This document shows positions 18,404-28,041 of a DNA stretch of 64,000 nucleotides, piece after piece. Source of the DNA: Flavobacteriales bacterium (GTDB lineage Bacteria; Bacteroidota; Bacteroidia; CAIKAF01); the NCBI GenBank assembly GCA_022402535.1, contig JAKRSD010000031.1, forward strand, positions 41,651-105,650, written 5' to 3'. The notes below the pieces were generated by a model. That model was given only the letters and a program-made list of their open reading frames with translations. It searched no databases and was not told the DNA's origin. The position numbers were made by a program, and so were the translations under genes. Numbering within the stretch: the first letter of the stretch is position 1; every line of letters starts with the position of its first letter.

Positions 18404-18937
18404 ATGATTGATCCTAAAGTTGAGAAAGTGCTGATAGAACAAATGGCTAAAGAATCAGCCTCGTCTGCACTGTATTTATCGATGCATTCCTGGTTAGAAA
18501 TGAAAGGCCTGGAAGGCTGCGCCACATTTATGTTTGCTCAGGCCGAAGAAGAACGTACTCATATGCTGAAGCTGATGAAATATATTAACGACAGCGGAGG
18601 TCATGCCATCATACAGGGGGTTAAACAACCCAAAGCCCAGTTTAAAAATGTGAAAGAAATTTTTGAACTGGTGCTGGAAAGCGAAAAAGACATCTCACGC
18701 TCTATTCATCAGTTGGTGGATGTGTGCACCAAGTTGAAAGATTATACCACACTTCATTTTTTACAGTGGTATGTGGCCGAACAGCACGAAGAAGAAAAAT
18801 TGGCCAGAACCATTCTGGATAAGTTGGAAATTATCGGCTTGGAAGGAAACGGACTTTATCTGTTTGATAAAGAAATAGCGGGTATTCAGGTGCAGACCGA
18901 AATGAAAGCTCAGGACGCCGGTGGAGCCGGAGCCTGA
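18404..18937 (+). CDS. ferritin
   Basis: This 177-residue non-heme ferritin is a four-helix iron-storage protein. The ferroxidase residues lie in ESASSALYLSMHSWLEMKG, FAQAEEERTHMLKLMKYI and AEQHEEEKLARTILDKLEI. The sequence ends with a short Ala/Gly tail. It would oxidise Fe(II) and store ferric mineral in a 24-mer cage. It lies 42 bases after rnz on the same strand and its stop abuts the convergent miaA stop. Confidence 0.94.
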   Translation: MIDPKVEKVLIEQMAKESASSALYLSMHSWLEMKGLEGCATFMFAQAEEERTHMLKLMKYINDSGGHAIIQGVKQPKAQFKNVKEIFELVLESEKDISRSIHQLVDVCTKLKDYTTLHFLQWYVAEQHEEEKLARTILDKLEIIGLEGNGLYLFDKEIAGIQVQTEMKAQDAGGAGA

Positions 18938-19831
18938 TTAGTTCAATAGCTTCAACACATCTTCTATTGGAGTTTCGGCTTCAATCCACTGTATTTCAGG
19001 TTGATTATTAAACCAGGTCATCTGCCTTTTGGCATATTGGCGCGTATGCGTTTTAATTAATTCTATGCAGGTTTTTTCATCGGTTTTGCCGTCGAAATAG
19101 TCAAAATATTCTTTGTAGCCTACGGTCTGCAATGCTTTTAATTGACGGAACTCATTCACATTTCTCGCTTCATTTTCTAAACCGTCTTTAACCATGGTAT
19201 CCACCCGTTCATGAATACGTCTGTGAAGCTCTTCCTTTGGCCATTTAATTCCAATCATCAAAAACGGATATGTGGGTTTTGAATCTCCGGTTTTGAATGA
19301 AGAGTATGGCTTTCCGGAAGAGTAGCAAATTTCTAATGCTCTGCGAAGCCTTGCGGGATTTTGTATATCCACTACTGAATAATACGCGGGATCTTTACTT
19401 TCAAGTTCTCTTTGCCAAGCTTCGATTCCTCCCGAATTGAATAACGCTTCAACCTGTTCGCGTGCTGTTTGTGTAACTTTCGGAAATTCATCCATGCCTT
19501 TCAACAGACTGTTTATGTATAGCCCGGATCCACCACAAACGATAACATGTTTTTTTGTGTTGAGTAAATCATCGATTACGCTTCGGGCATCTCGGGCAAA
19601 CGCGCCGGAAGAATATTCTTCGCATACCGAACGGCAGGCAATAAAATGGTGTTTCACCCGGTTCAATTCTTCTGTATTTGGCATAGCGCTGCCGATGGGT
19701 AATTCGCGATAAAACTGCCTGGAATCGGCAGAAATAATTTCGGTGTTCAATTTTTCGGCCAGTTCAATAGCCAGCTTTGTTTTGCCCGAGGCGGTTGGTC
19801 CCACAATGGCTATAACCTTGACTGAATCCAT
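18938..19831 (-). CDS. miaA: tRNA dimethylallyltransferase
   Basis: This 297-residue enzyme transfers a dimethylallyl group from DMAPP to A37 of tRNAs that read U-starting codons. The P-loop is GPTASGKTKLAIELAEKL, followed by IISADSRQFYRELPIG. Other signatures are VCGGSGLYINSLLKG, the NPARLRRALEI segment and TRQYAKRQMTWF near the C terminus. Its start shares one base with the stop of the upstream nucleotidyltransferase (TAATG), indicating coupled translation. Confidence 0.96.
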   Translation of the reverse strand: MDSVKVIAIVGPTASGKTKLAIELAEKLNTEIISADSRQFYRELPIGSAMPNTEELNRVKHHFIACRSVCEEYSSGAFARDARSVIDDLLNTKKHVIVCGGSGLYINSLLKGMDEFPKVTQTAREQVEALFNSGGIEAWQRELESKDPAYYSVVDIQNPARLRRALEICYSSGKPYSSFKTGDSKPTYPFLMIGIKWPKEELHRRIHERVDTMVKDGLENEARNVNEFRQLKALQTVGYKEYFDYFDGKTDEKTCIELIKTHTRQYAKRQMTWFNNQPEIQWIEAETPIEDVLKLLN

Positions 19832-21270
19832 TAACTCAGTTGTTTAATGGCGGAAAATCCCAATTCGGCTCCCTTTTTATACATAAAAACCAAGGCTTCT
19901 TCCCGGTTATTTTGAATCATGCCGTCCAGAATGGCATCTTTTATGGCTGTTTTTATGGTACCGATTTCTTCGCACGGGGTAATTCCAAAGGCTTCCATAA
20001 TATCCTGACCGGAAACCGGCGGCTGAAAGTTCCGGAGATGATCTTTTTCCTCTACTTCTTTAATGCGTTTGCGCACTTTTTTATAGTTCGACAGATATCG
20101 AACCACTTTTTCCTCGTTTTTAGAGGTGATGTCCGCTTCGCAGAGCATCAACAGGTCTTCAATGTCTTCACCGGCATCAAAAATTAAACGGCGGATGGCA
20201 CTGTCTGTAATCTGTTCTTTAGCCAGAACGATAGGTCTCAGGTGGAGTCTGACCAGCTTTTGAACATATTTCATTTTTTCGTTCAGCGGAAGACTCAATC
20301 GTTTGAATATGCCCGGTGTCATTTTGGCCCCCAAATCTTCATGCCCGTGGAAAGTCCACCCATGCCCGGGTTCAAACCGTTTGGTGGGCGGTTTGGCGAT
20401 ATCGTGCATGATGGCCGCCCAACGTAACCAAAGATTATCCGTGTTTTTCGACAAATTGTCGAGCACCTGCAGGGTATGATAAAAATTATCCTTATGTCCC
20501 TTACCTTCCACGTTTTCTACGCCATGCAGGGCCGTCATTTCCGGGAAAATGATTTCCAGAAGACCGGTTGAAAACAACAGTTTGAATCCTATCGAGGGCG
20601 TGGGAGAAAGTACTATTTTATTGAGTTCATCGGCTATCCGCTCTTTTGAAATAATTCGAATCCGTTCTGCATTTCGGGAAATACTTTCCAGTGAACGGGT
20701 TTCAATCTGGAATTGCAGCTGACTGGCAAACCGGATGGCACGCATCATGCGTAGCGGGTCGTCAGAGTAAGTAATGTCAGGATTCAGTGGGGTGCGGAGT
20801 ATGCCCTGTTCCAAATCGCGCAGGCCGCCAAAACGATCTACCGGTTTCCCAAATTCGGCTTTGTTCAATTTAATGGCAAGGGCGTTTATGGTAAAATCTC
20901 TGCGGTTTAAATCATCCTCCAATGTTCCCGATTCTACCGAAGGTTTACGGGAGTTTTCGCGATAGCTTTCTTTGCGGGCGCCTACAAATTCCAGGTCGTA
21001 TTCTCCATATTTAATCATGGCGGTTCCAAAATTGGCAAACACGGCTACTTCTCCTTTTTTGCCTAATTTTTCCGAAACTTTTTGGGCCAGTTCTATACCG
21101 CTTCCCACAGCCATGATATCAATGTCTTTACAGGGCCTTCCCAGCAGCATATCCCTTACAAAACCGCCAATTAAATAGGCGTCCACACCTAAGGCATCTG
21201 CTTCGGATGATATCAGTTTGAAAATCGGATTTCTTAAATACTCTCTGATGAGCAGTTCATGTTCCTGCAT
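19831..21270 (-). CDS. CCA tRNA nucleotidyltransferase / poly(A) polymerase family with HD domain
   Basis: This is a class II nucleotidyltransferase of 479 residues. The catalytic head shows YLIGGFVRDMLLGRPCKDID and the RRDFTINALAI motif. The central region includes DPLRMMRAIRFASQL, and an HD phosphohydrolase domain follows with MHDIAKPPTKRF. The family adds or repairs the CCA end of tRNAs. The frame extends to 21294, but a -7 box (TATTTTTG on the minus strand, 21278-21285) lies inside that extension, so MQEHELL at 21270 is the better start and would leave almost no leader. It is followed by miaA with a one-base overlap. Confidence 0.9.
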   Translation of the reverse strand: MQEHELLIREYLRNPIFKLISSEADALGVDAYLIGGFVRDMLLGRPCKDIDIMAVGSGIELAQKVSEKLGKKGEVAVFANFGTAMIKYGEYDLEFVGARKESYRENSRKPSVESGTLEDDLNRRDFTINALAIKLNKAEFGKPVDRFGGLRDLEQGILRTPLNPDITYSDDPLRMMRAIRFASQLQFQIETRSLESISRNAERIRIISKERIADELNKIVLSPTPSIGFKLLFSTGLLEIIFPEMTALHGVENVEGKGHKDNFYHTLQVLDNLSKNTDNLWLRWAAIMHDIAKPPTKRFEPGHGWTFHGHEDLGAKMTPGIFKRLSLPLNEKMKYVQKLVRLHLRPIVLAKEQITDSAIRRLIFDAGEDIEDLLMLCEADITSKNEEKVVRYLSNYKKVRKRIKEVEEKDHLRNFQPPVSGQDIMEAFGITPCEEIGTIKTAIKDAILDGMIQNNREEALVFMYKKGAELGFSAIKQLS

Positions 21271-21461
21271 AACGCTGCAAAAATAGGAATCCACACGGGT
21301 TTATAATCGAATTATTTATAACCGGCTGAATTTGGCTTATCAAATTGGTTTTAAATACAATGGATTATAGATAAATTCAAGCTGCTTAATTTTTTTGGTT
21401 TTACGGGGCAGTCTGTGGATATTTGTTAACTAAAAAATCGATTTTTTTTTGATTTTTCACT

Positions 21462-23324
21462 ATGAAAAAAGATAGCCGTATATCCCTGAATACCCGCTTT
21501 AAAACGGGGGCTATTTTTTTCTTTTATGCTTTATTCTATTCGGTTTCCGCAATAGGCCAGTTAAAACCTGCCGATAGTTTAAAAGTGATTTATCTTCAAA
21601 ATCCGGATACGGTAAAGCGTCTGGATGCCGTGATGGTCTATCTGCATTCTATTCCTATGATGGATTTTGATGCCCGCATGCAGGTCAGTAATGCCGGAAT
21701 TCAATTAGCCGTTCTTTCCGGAGATTCACTCAAAATAGGGCAGTTGTTTTCGCTGAAGGGTTCTTCGTTTTATTTCAAAGGAGTTTTTGACAGTGCCGCC
21801 CATTATTTCTACAAATCGGTGCATGTGCTGGAAAAGAAAAATTATAAGAAAGATTTGGCGCATACGCTTAATAATCTGGCAAGACTGTACCGCAAAAAAA
21901 GGGAGTTTCCGAGAGCGTTGAGCACATATGACAGGGCCATGAATATTTTTACCGAGCTGGGTGATTCCGAAGGTATTGCCACCATTTACAATGAATCGGG
22001 TGTGGTGTATGAATACATGGGAGATTTTGATGAGGCTGAAAGGCGGTATAAAGCCTCTCTGAATATTCATATTCAGCGCAAAGACAGCGTCGGTATCTCT
22101 TATGCTTACAGCAATATCGGGTATTTATATATCTCATTGAATAAATACAAACCGGCCGAAGAATATTTACTGAAAGCGCTGGAAATCCGAAAAAATTTGA
22201 AAGATTCTTTTGCGCTTGCTCTTAACTACAACGAATTGGGTGAATTGTATTCAAAAAGTGGAAAATTTGCCAAAGCCCTTGATTTTATAAGCCTCAGTAT
22301 AAACATTGCCGCTCCTAATGGATATTTAGATCTGTTGATGGATAATTACAAAAAGAAAGCTGAAGTTTCGGCAATGATGGGCAATTTTAAAAATGCTTAT
22401 GGCCATTATCTTACTTACAGTGCACTGAAAGACTCTATTTACAAAGTAGATGTGGAGGCAAGAATAGAAGAGGTTTCAACCCGCTACGAAACGGAAAAAA
22501 AGGAAGCTGAAAATGAACTGCTGAAAAAAACGCTCGATTTACGCGATCTGGAAATTGAAAACCGTAAAAACCAAAACAGGGTGCAGAAACTTACCTTGTT
22601 TTTGATATCCATACTTCTGGTTTTCGGTGTGGTGGTTGCCTTATTTATTTATTACAGAAAACGGCGCGAACTGCAGATAAAATTGGATGCAGAAGTGAAT
22701 CAGGCGAGAGATAATGAGCGGAGGAGAATATCAAGAGATTTACACGATAATCTGGGGGCTCAAATGAGTTATCTGATAGCACTTATGGATAATTCTAAAG
22801 TTTCAGAAATCGATAAACCACTGCTGAACGCCATGCGCGATACAGCCGGACAGGCTATTATGACGCTGAGGGAAACCGTTTGGGCCATTAATCTGAAAGA
22901 AATTTCAGTAGAAAATTTCAGCGATAAATTCAAACAATACGTGCTGAAACAAACGGAATATTTAAGTGGGATTGAAGTGGTTTTTAAAGAAGAAATCAAA
23001 ACCGAAAAAGCGTTAGGACCTGCCGTGGCACTGAATATTTTCAGACTTTGTCAGGAGGCATTTTCCAATGCTTTGAAGCATTCCGGCGCATCGCGAATTC
23101 TGGTTACTTTTCGTTCTGACGGGGAGTTTGATTTTTATTTTTCTGTGGAAGACAATGGGGTGGGATTTGATGTTGAAAACGGTGGGAAGGATGGACATTA
23201 CGGGCTTGAAAATATGCAAACCCGTGCAGAAGAATCGGGTGCGATTTTAAAGATTTCATCCCAAAAGGCTAGCGGAACAAGGGTAGAGGTGTTTTCGGTC
23301 AATTCAAAACAAAATGAGCGTTGA
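21462..23324 (+). CDS. TPR-containing sensor histidine kinase (HisKA_3 type)
   Basis: This 620-residue sensor kinase has an N-terminal signal or anchor (about 12-32), about seven tetratricopeptide-like repeats (about 60-320), a coiled coil (about 330-375), one transmembrane helix (about 377-398), a HisKA_3 dimerisation domain with phosphoacceptor H428 (RRISRDLHDNLGAQ) and a HATPase_c domain (FRLCQEAFSNALKHS, VEDNGVGFD, GHYGLENMQTRAEE). Such kinases normally pair with NarL/LuxR-type regulators; none is nearby, so it is an orphan here. Its stop overlaps the open frame of the carotenoid desaturase, suggesting co-transcription with that cluster. Confidence 0.92.
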   Translation: MKKDSRISLNTRFKTGAIFFFYALFYSVSAIGQLKPADSLKVIYLQNPDTVKRLDAVMVYLHSIPMMDFDARMQVSNAGIQLAVLSGDSLKIGQLFSLKGSSFYFKGVFDSAAHYFYKSVHVLEKKNYKKDLAHTLNNLARLYRKKREFPRALSTYDRAMNIFTELGDSEGIATIYNESGVVYEYMGDFDEAERRYKASLNIHIQRKDSVGISYAYSNIGYLYISLNKYKPAEEYLLKALEIRKNLKDSFALALNYNELGELYSKSGKFAKALDFISLSINIAAPNGYLDLLMDNYKKKAEVSAMMGNFKNAYGHYLTYSALKDSIYKVDVEARIEEVSTRYETEKKEAENELLKKTLDLRDLEIENRKNQNRVQKLTLFLISILLVFGVVVALFIYYRKRRELQIKLDAEVNQARDNERRRISRDLHDNLGAQMSYLIALMDNSKVSEIDKPLLNAMRDTAGQAIMTLRETVWAINLKEISVENFSDKFKQYVLKQTEYLSGIEVVFKEEIKTEKALGPAVALNIFRLCQEAFSNALKHSGASRILVTFRSDGEFDFYFSVEDNGVGFDVENGGKDGHYGLENMQTRAEESGAILKISSQKASGTRVEVFSVNSKQNER

Positions 23325-23340
23325 GTTATTTATGAACGGA

Positions 23341-24825
23341 ATGGAGAAAAAGAAAGTAATCATTATCGGTTCAGGAATTGCAGGCATTGCGCTTTCCATA
23401 CGGTTGGCTAATGCGGGTTTTCAGGTTACTGTTTTAGAAAAAAATGATTTTGCCGGAGGTAAACTTTCAGAAATAAGGAAAGACGGATACCGGTTTGATG
23501 CAGGACCTTCCTTATTTACATTGCCTCATTTGGTGGATGAATTGTTTACACTTTGCGGAGAAAATCCCGCAGATTATTTTTCGTATGATTCGGTTAATCC
23601 CATCTGCCGGTACTTTTTTGCTTCGGGCAAGCAGGTAGATTCATCATCCGACATAGAAGTCTTTGCTTCCGAAATGGAAAAACAGCTTGGCGAACCGGCT
23701 CATCATGTCATCAAATACCTGAAAGATTCAGAGACGAAATGGAACCTGACTTCCGACGTATTTATTTTTTCCGACTTTTCTGACCCGAAAACCTATGTAT
23801 CGGGTTCCTTTTTGAAAGGCATGGCTAATGTGCACAAGCTGGGTGTTTTTAAAACCATGCACCGGCACAACTTAAAATCTTTTAAAACTCCCGAAGCCGT
23901 TCAGCTTTTTGACCGTTATGCCACGTACAATGGTTCAGATCCTTTCCGGGTACCTGCCACGCTTACCGTTATTCCGCACGTGGAGTATGGTATCGGGGCC
24001 TTTTTACCCCGTGGGGGTATGTATGACATCATTAACGCCTTGAAAGAATTGGCCGAAAGGCAGGGGGTGGAGTTCCGGTTCAGTGAAGAAGCAACCAAGA
24101 TTGAACTACTGAATCGAACGGTTACAGGCGTACATACGCACCGAAATTTTTATCCTGCAGAGCTGGTGGTTTCCAATGCCGATGTGGCACCCACTTATAA
24201 GTATCTGCTCAATGATCCAGATATGTTTGATGAGGTTACACGCCTTGAAAGAAGCACTTCGGCGTTGGTGTTTAATTGGGGAATGAAAGCCGAATTTCCC
24301 GAACTGGACCTGCATAATATTTTCTTTGCCGAAAACTACAGGGCCGAATTTGAATCCTTGTTTGACACACAGACACTTCATGACGATCCCACTATTTATC
24401 TTTTTATCAGTTCCAAAAAAGTACCTTCAGATGCGCCCGTAGGCTGCGAAAATTGGTTTACCATGATTAATGTGCCTTCCGACTCGGGACAGGATTGGTC
24501 CACACTGGTAGAAAAGGCCCGCAAAATCATATTGAAAAAACTTTCAGACAGGCTGAATAGGGACTTGGAATCATACATAGAAACCGAAATTGTGGAAGAT
24601 CCCCTATGGATTCAAAGCCGCACATCGGCTTGGAAAGGGTCACTTTACGGTTCCTCATCCAATAACCGAATGGCTTCATTTTGGAGGCATCCGAATCATT
24701 CCCGTAAATATAAAAACCTTTATTTTGCAGGAGGAAGCGTGCATCCGGGAGGCGGCATACCCATGTGTCTGGCTTCGGCCCGTATCACTGCTGAAATCAT
24801 TAACCAAAACCACTTGAAAGCATGA
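23341..24825 (+). CDS. CrtI/CrtD-type carotenoid desaturase
   Basis: This FAD-dependent desaturase has about 494 residues. The Rossmann motif is IIGSGIAGIALSIRLANAGF, followed by VLEKNDFAGGKLSEI and RFDAGPSLFTLP. The C-terminal signature is FAGGSVHPGGGIPMCLASAR. These are hallmarks of the CrtI/CrtD/CrtO group. Because it is translationally coupled to CruF and not to crtB, a CrtD-like role (3',4'-desaturation of a 1'-hydroxylated end) is more likely than phytoene desaturation; that is inference. The frame opens at 23314 inside the kinase gene; ATG at 23332 or 23341 is a better start. Confidence 0.88.
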   Translation: MEKKKVIIIGSGIAGIALSIRLANAGFQVTVLEKNDFAGGKLSEIRKDGYRFDAGPSLFTLPHLVDELFTLCGENPADYFSYDSVNPICRYFFASGKQVDSSSDIEVFASEMEKQLGEPAHHVIKYLKDSETKWNLTSDVFIFSDFSDPKTYVSGSFLKGMANVHKLGVFKTMHRHNLKSFKTPEAVQLFDRYATYNGSDPFRVPATLTVIPHVEYGIGAFLPRGGMYDIINALKELAERQGVEFRFSEEATKIELLNRTVTGVHTHRNFYPAELVVSNADVAPTYKYLLNDPDMFDEVTRLERSTSALVFNWGMKAEFPELDLHNIFFAENYRAEFESLFDTQTLHDDPTIYLFISSKKVPSDAPVGCENWFTMINVPSDSGQDWSTLVEKARKIILKKLSDRLNRDLESYIETEIVEDPLWIQSRTSAWKGSLYGSSSNNRMASFWRHPNHSRKYKNLYFAGGSVHPGGGIPMCLASARITAEIINQNHLKA

Positions 24826-25463
24826 AAATAAACCCATTTGTTGTCTGGATTCTTGTAATAATTATATACGCCGTAGGGCTTGCCGGATTTATGATTCCTT
24901 CCCTAAAGGATTTATTTATCTGGCTTATTCCTGTTAATATTTTATTCGCATTTGCCGTTTTGCTTTTGGGCGAGTCCAAGTTGAATTTGCAATTCTGGCT
25001 CTATTTTGCACTTTGTTTTGCCTTCGGCTATTTTATTGAACTGGCGGGTACCCGTACTGGAGTCATTTTTGGCGATTATCAATATGGCGACGGACTTGGT
25101 ATTAAAGTGCTGGATGTGCCGTTGATGATCGGTGTAAACTGGTTTTTCATGGCCTACACATCGGTCAGTTTCGTGAAAAAATATTTTAGTTCCAAAATCA
25201 TTCAAACCCTTCTTGCGCCCGCGCTCATGGTGGCGTATGATTTTTTTCTGGAACCCTTTGCCATGGAACATGATATGTGGTCGTGGGGAGGAGATATAAT
25301 TCCGCTTCAGAACTATGTAGCCTGGTATTTGGGAGGTCTTTTTCTTTGTTCTGTAGCGATTTGGAGCAAGTTTTCTATAAAAAATAAGAATGCCATCTTT
25401 CTGTTTTTTGTACAGTTCCTATTCTTCATCATTTTGTATATCCGTAGAGAGATTTTATCCTAA
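24822..25463 (+). CDS. cruF: CruF-like carotenoid 1',2'-hydratase (DUF422 membrane protein)
   Basis: This 213-residue integral membrane protein has about six helices. Family motifs are GYFIELAGTRTGVIFGDYQY, the MIGVNWFFMAYTS helix and APALMVAYDFFLEPFAM. The family adds water to the psi end of gamma-carotene-type carotenoids, giving a 1'-hydroxyl, in flexixanthin, saproxanthin or myxol pathways. Its ATG overlaps the stop of the desaturase gene (ATGA), so the two are translationally coupled. The enzymatic assignment rests on family and context. Confidence 0.85.
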   Translation: MKINPFVVWILVIIIYAVGLAGFMIPSLKDLFIWLIPVNILFAFAVLLLGESKLNLQFWLYFALCFAFGYFIELAGTRTGVIFGDYQYGDGLGIKVLDVPLMIGVNWFFMAYTSVSFVKKYFSSKIIQTLLAPALMVAYDFFLEPFAMEHDMWSWGGDIIPLQNYVAWYLGGLFLCSVAIWSKFSIKNKNAIFLFFVQFLFFIILYIRREILS

Positions 25464-25518
25464 ATTCGTTAAACAATTTCGGGTAGTTTGGGTTACCTTG
25501 TTTCACTAATTTCCTATC

Positions 25519-26526
25519 ATGTACATCGAAAATAAATGGTATCTGGCCTGTCTTCAAGAGGAGTTGGACGTACAAAATCCACTCAAGAAAAAAATGCTGG
25601 GCCGAGAACTGGTGATCTTTAAAAATTCAAAAGGGGAAATCGGCGTAATGGAAGACCGGTGCTGCCACCGGAACGTGAATTTATCACTCGGATACATTCA
25701 TGGAGAACATATTAAATGCGCTTATCATGGTTGGGAATTTGACACCAAAGGAATTTGCAAAAATATTCCTTCACTGCCTGTGGATAAACCTATTCCTAAC
25801 GTTTGCAAAATAAACAGTTACCGGGTTAGGACCGATTACAAGTCGGTATGGGTTTTTATCGGGGATGAAAAATATGCCGACTCAGAGGGGCTTCCGCCCA
25901 TGACGGAAATGGACTCTTTGCCCAGGGTGTATAATTACCATTATTTTAAAGCCGATTTGAAACTGGTGGCCGAAAGTCTGATTGATGCGTATCATATCAA
26001 TCATGTGCACAGGAATTCCATCGGTACTTTCATGGGGAATTTACACGCCGGTCAGGTCGATTTTAATGTGAAGAAGGGGAACGATTGGCTCACGGGTACT
26101 TATGAGCGTATGAACGAAGGCAGTTTTTGGGAAAAACTGTATTTCGGTTTTACCAAAACCATCCGAACCCATTTTGGCTTTTGGTTTCCACATACTTCTA
26201 AATTGGATATTGAATTTCCGAAAAGAAGGATGATTATTTACGAGCATTTTTATGCCGTGGACGAAGAAACCGTCTGCATGTGTCAGATAACGCTTTGGGA
26301 TAATATTTTTAAAACACTACCGCCCTTTGCCAGATGGTTTATGCACCGCAAATCGGTAACGATTGTGGAAGAAGATTTAACGTTTTTAGAAAATAGCTTC
26401 GAAGTGAAAGCCAGAACGGGAAAAACCGATTTATTGGTTACTCCGTCTGATGAAATCACATTTGAATTTACCCGGATCTGGAATGCCCAAACGGCGACAA
26501 ATGCCACAAACTCTGTAAGTGAATGA
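25519..26526 (+). CDS. Rieske non-heme iron oxygenase
   Basis: This 335-residue oxygenase has an N-terminal Rieske [2Fe-2S] site with CCHRNVNLS (Cys-x-His) and CAYHGWEFD (Cys-x-x-His) at about residues 47-77. The catalytic mononuclear iron site is SLIDAYHINHVH near residue 155. It lacks a fused reductase, so it needs an external electron donor. The next gene overlaps by four bases (ATGA) and is CrtU-like, so the natural substrate is probably a carotenoid. Rieske oxygenases also act on sterols (bacterial C-4 demethylation, cholesterol 7-desaturation), and a squalene operon lies 17 kb away, so a sterol role is an alternative. Confidence 0.85.
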   Translation: MYIENKWYLACLQEELDVQNPLKKKMLGRELVIFKNSKGEIGVMEDRCCHRNVNLSLGYIHGEHIKCAYHGWEFDTKGICKNIPSLPVDKPIPNVCKINSYRVRTDYKSVWVFIGDEKYADSEGLPPMTEMDSLPRVYNYHYFKADLKLVAESLIDAYHINHVHRNSIGTFMGNLHAGQVDFNVKKGNDWLTGTYERMNEGSFWEKLYFGFTKTIRTHFGFWFPHTSKLDIEFPKRRMIIYEHFYAVDEETVCMCQITLWDNIFKTLPPFARWFMHRKSVTIVEEDLTFLENSFEVKARTGKTDLLVTPSDEITFEFTRIWNAQTATNATNSVSE

Positions 26527-28025
26527 AAACCCTGCTGAAAGAAAAAATAAAATCAAAACTACAGGGGTATCAGGTAAACCTGAACAACCCCGATTCTACT
26601 AAACCCCGCGAACTTAACGGAAATAAAAAAGTAGCCGTAATCGGTGCCGGCATTGCGGGAATTTCTGCCGCATCTAACCTTGCAGAGCGCGGATTTGATG
26701 TGGTATTATACGAAAAAGAAAACTATCTTGGTGGTAAGGTAGGGGCGTGGACTTTTGAAAGTAAAGGCGAAACGCTCAACATGGAACACGGTTTTCATGC
26801 GTTTTTCAGGCAGTATCATAACCTGCTGGCCTATATGGATCGGATAGGAGCCCGCAAAAACCTGATTCCGATTGATGATTATGTGATTCTATTTGGCAAA
26901 GGACAAAAACAGGGATTCAATAATTTAGATCCCACACCGGGTTTGAATGTGTTAGATCTGCGTAAGCAGGGGGTATTTGGAGTGGGTACTTTGTTGAGTC
27001 CGTTCAGCATGCCTTTTTTAAATTTGCTGAAATACGATGCCGACAAAACATTCAAAAAGTTTGATAACGAAAGCTTTGAACGTTTTGCCCGCCGCACCTT
27101 TATGCCCAAGAAAATGCAGCTGGTATTTAACTCCTTTGCACGGGCATTTTTTAGCGAACCCGACAAAATGAGTATGGCCGAACTCATCAAAGGATTTCAT
27201 TTTTATTTTTTGAGTAATGAAGACGGATTGCTTTATGATGTGTTAAATGATGATTTTTACTCTTCGTTTTTATCATATTGCGAAGCGCATCTGAAAAAAT
27301 ATAACACCGACATCCGCTTGAATACGCCGGTTACTGAAGTCATCCGTACAGGAAACGGATTTAGGGTAAACGGAAACGAGGCCGATTATGTGGTACTCTG
27401 CACGGATGTAAAACACATTAAACAGGTGATGGAAAATTCACCGTCTTTGATGCAATATTCAAGGTTTAAAAATTCAATGGAAGGTTTGAAAACCAGCGAC
27501 CGTTATGCGGTATTGCGTATTTGGACCGACCGGTTTGAAAATTCAAAATTGCCCTTTTTTGTATTTACCGACCGGCTGAAAGTCTTAGATTCCATTACTC
27601 TGTATCACAGAATGGAAAAAACATCAGAAGCCTGGAGTCAAAAGCATAACGGGGGTATTTTTGAATTGCACAGTTATGCCCTTCCTGCCGATTTAACAGC
27701 CGATGATCAAATTAAGGAAACGCTGCTGCTGGAATTATTTCATTATCTGCCCGAGTTGAAGGGACTTAATATAGTACATGAACATTTTCAGCATAGAAAT
27801 GATTTTCCTGCATTTCATAAAGGACTTTATGCGGGAAGGCCCGGAATTAAAACGGAAATTCAGGGACTTTACCTGGCGGGAGATTGGGTAAAGCAAGATA
27901 ACTGCACCATGCTGATGGAAGCGGCTTACACTTCAGGTGCGCAGGCCGCCAATTTTATATTTGAAGAAAATAATCTTCAGGAGAATCAATTAGTTTCCGT
28001 GCCTCAGAAAGGCTTGTTTGCTTAG
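26523..28025 (+). CDS. CrtU-like FAD-dependent carotenoid desaturase/methyltransferase
   Basis: This 500-residue flavoprotein has the Rossmann motif AVIGAGIAGISAASNLAERG at about residue 38 and YEKENYLGGKVGAW after it. The segment MEHGFHAFFRQYHNLLAYMD and the C-terminal LYLAGDWVKQDNCTMLMEAA are typical of CrtU (isorenieratene synthase, the beta-ring desaturase/methyltransferase). Family members turn a beta ring into an aromatic ring while shifting a methyl group. The start overlaps the Rieske gene (ATGA). About 35 residues precede the FAD motif and look disordered. Function is by family; the exact reaction could be different given the Rieske partner. Confidence 0.82.
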   Translation: MKTLLKEKIKSKLQGYQVNLNNPDSTKPRELNGNKKVAVIGAGIAGISAASNLAERGFDVVLYEKENYLGGKVGAWTFESKGETLNMEHGFHAFFRQYHNLLAYMDRIGARKNLIPIDDYVILFGKGQKQGFNNLDPTPGLNVLDLRKQGVFGVGTLLSPFSMPFLNLLKYDADKTFKKFDNESFERFARRTFMPKKMQLVFNSFARAFFSEPDKMSMAELIKGFHFYFLSNEDGLLYDVLNDDFYSSFLSYCEAHLKKYNTDIRLNTPVTEVIRTGNGFRVNGNEADYVVLCTDVKHIKQVMENSPSLMQYSRFKNSMEGLKTSDRYAVLRIWTDRFENSKLPFFVFTDRLKVLDSITLYHRMEKTSEAWSQKHNGGIFELHSYALPADLTADDQIKETLLLELFHYLPELKGLNIVHEHFQHRNDFPAFHKGLYAGRPGIKTEIQGLYLAGDWVKQDNCTMLMEAAYTSGAQAANFIFEENNLQENQLVSVPQKGLFA

Positions 28026-28041
28026 CGTTTCAAACTGAAAT

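Noticed and set aside
25519..26526. Sterol C-4 demethylase or cholesterol desaturase as the primary call for the Rieske protein
   Set aside because: The tight overlap with the CrtU-like gene favours a carotenoid substrate; kept only as an alternative.
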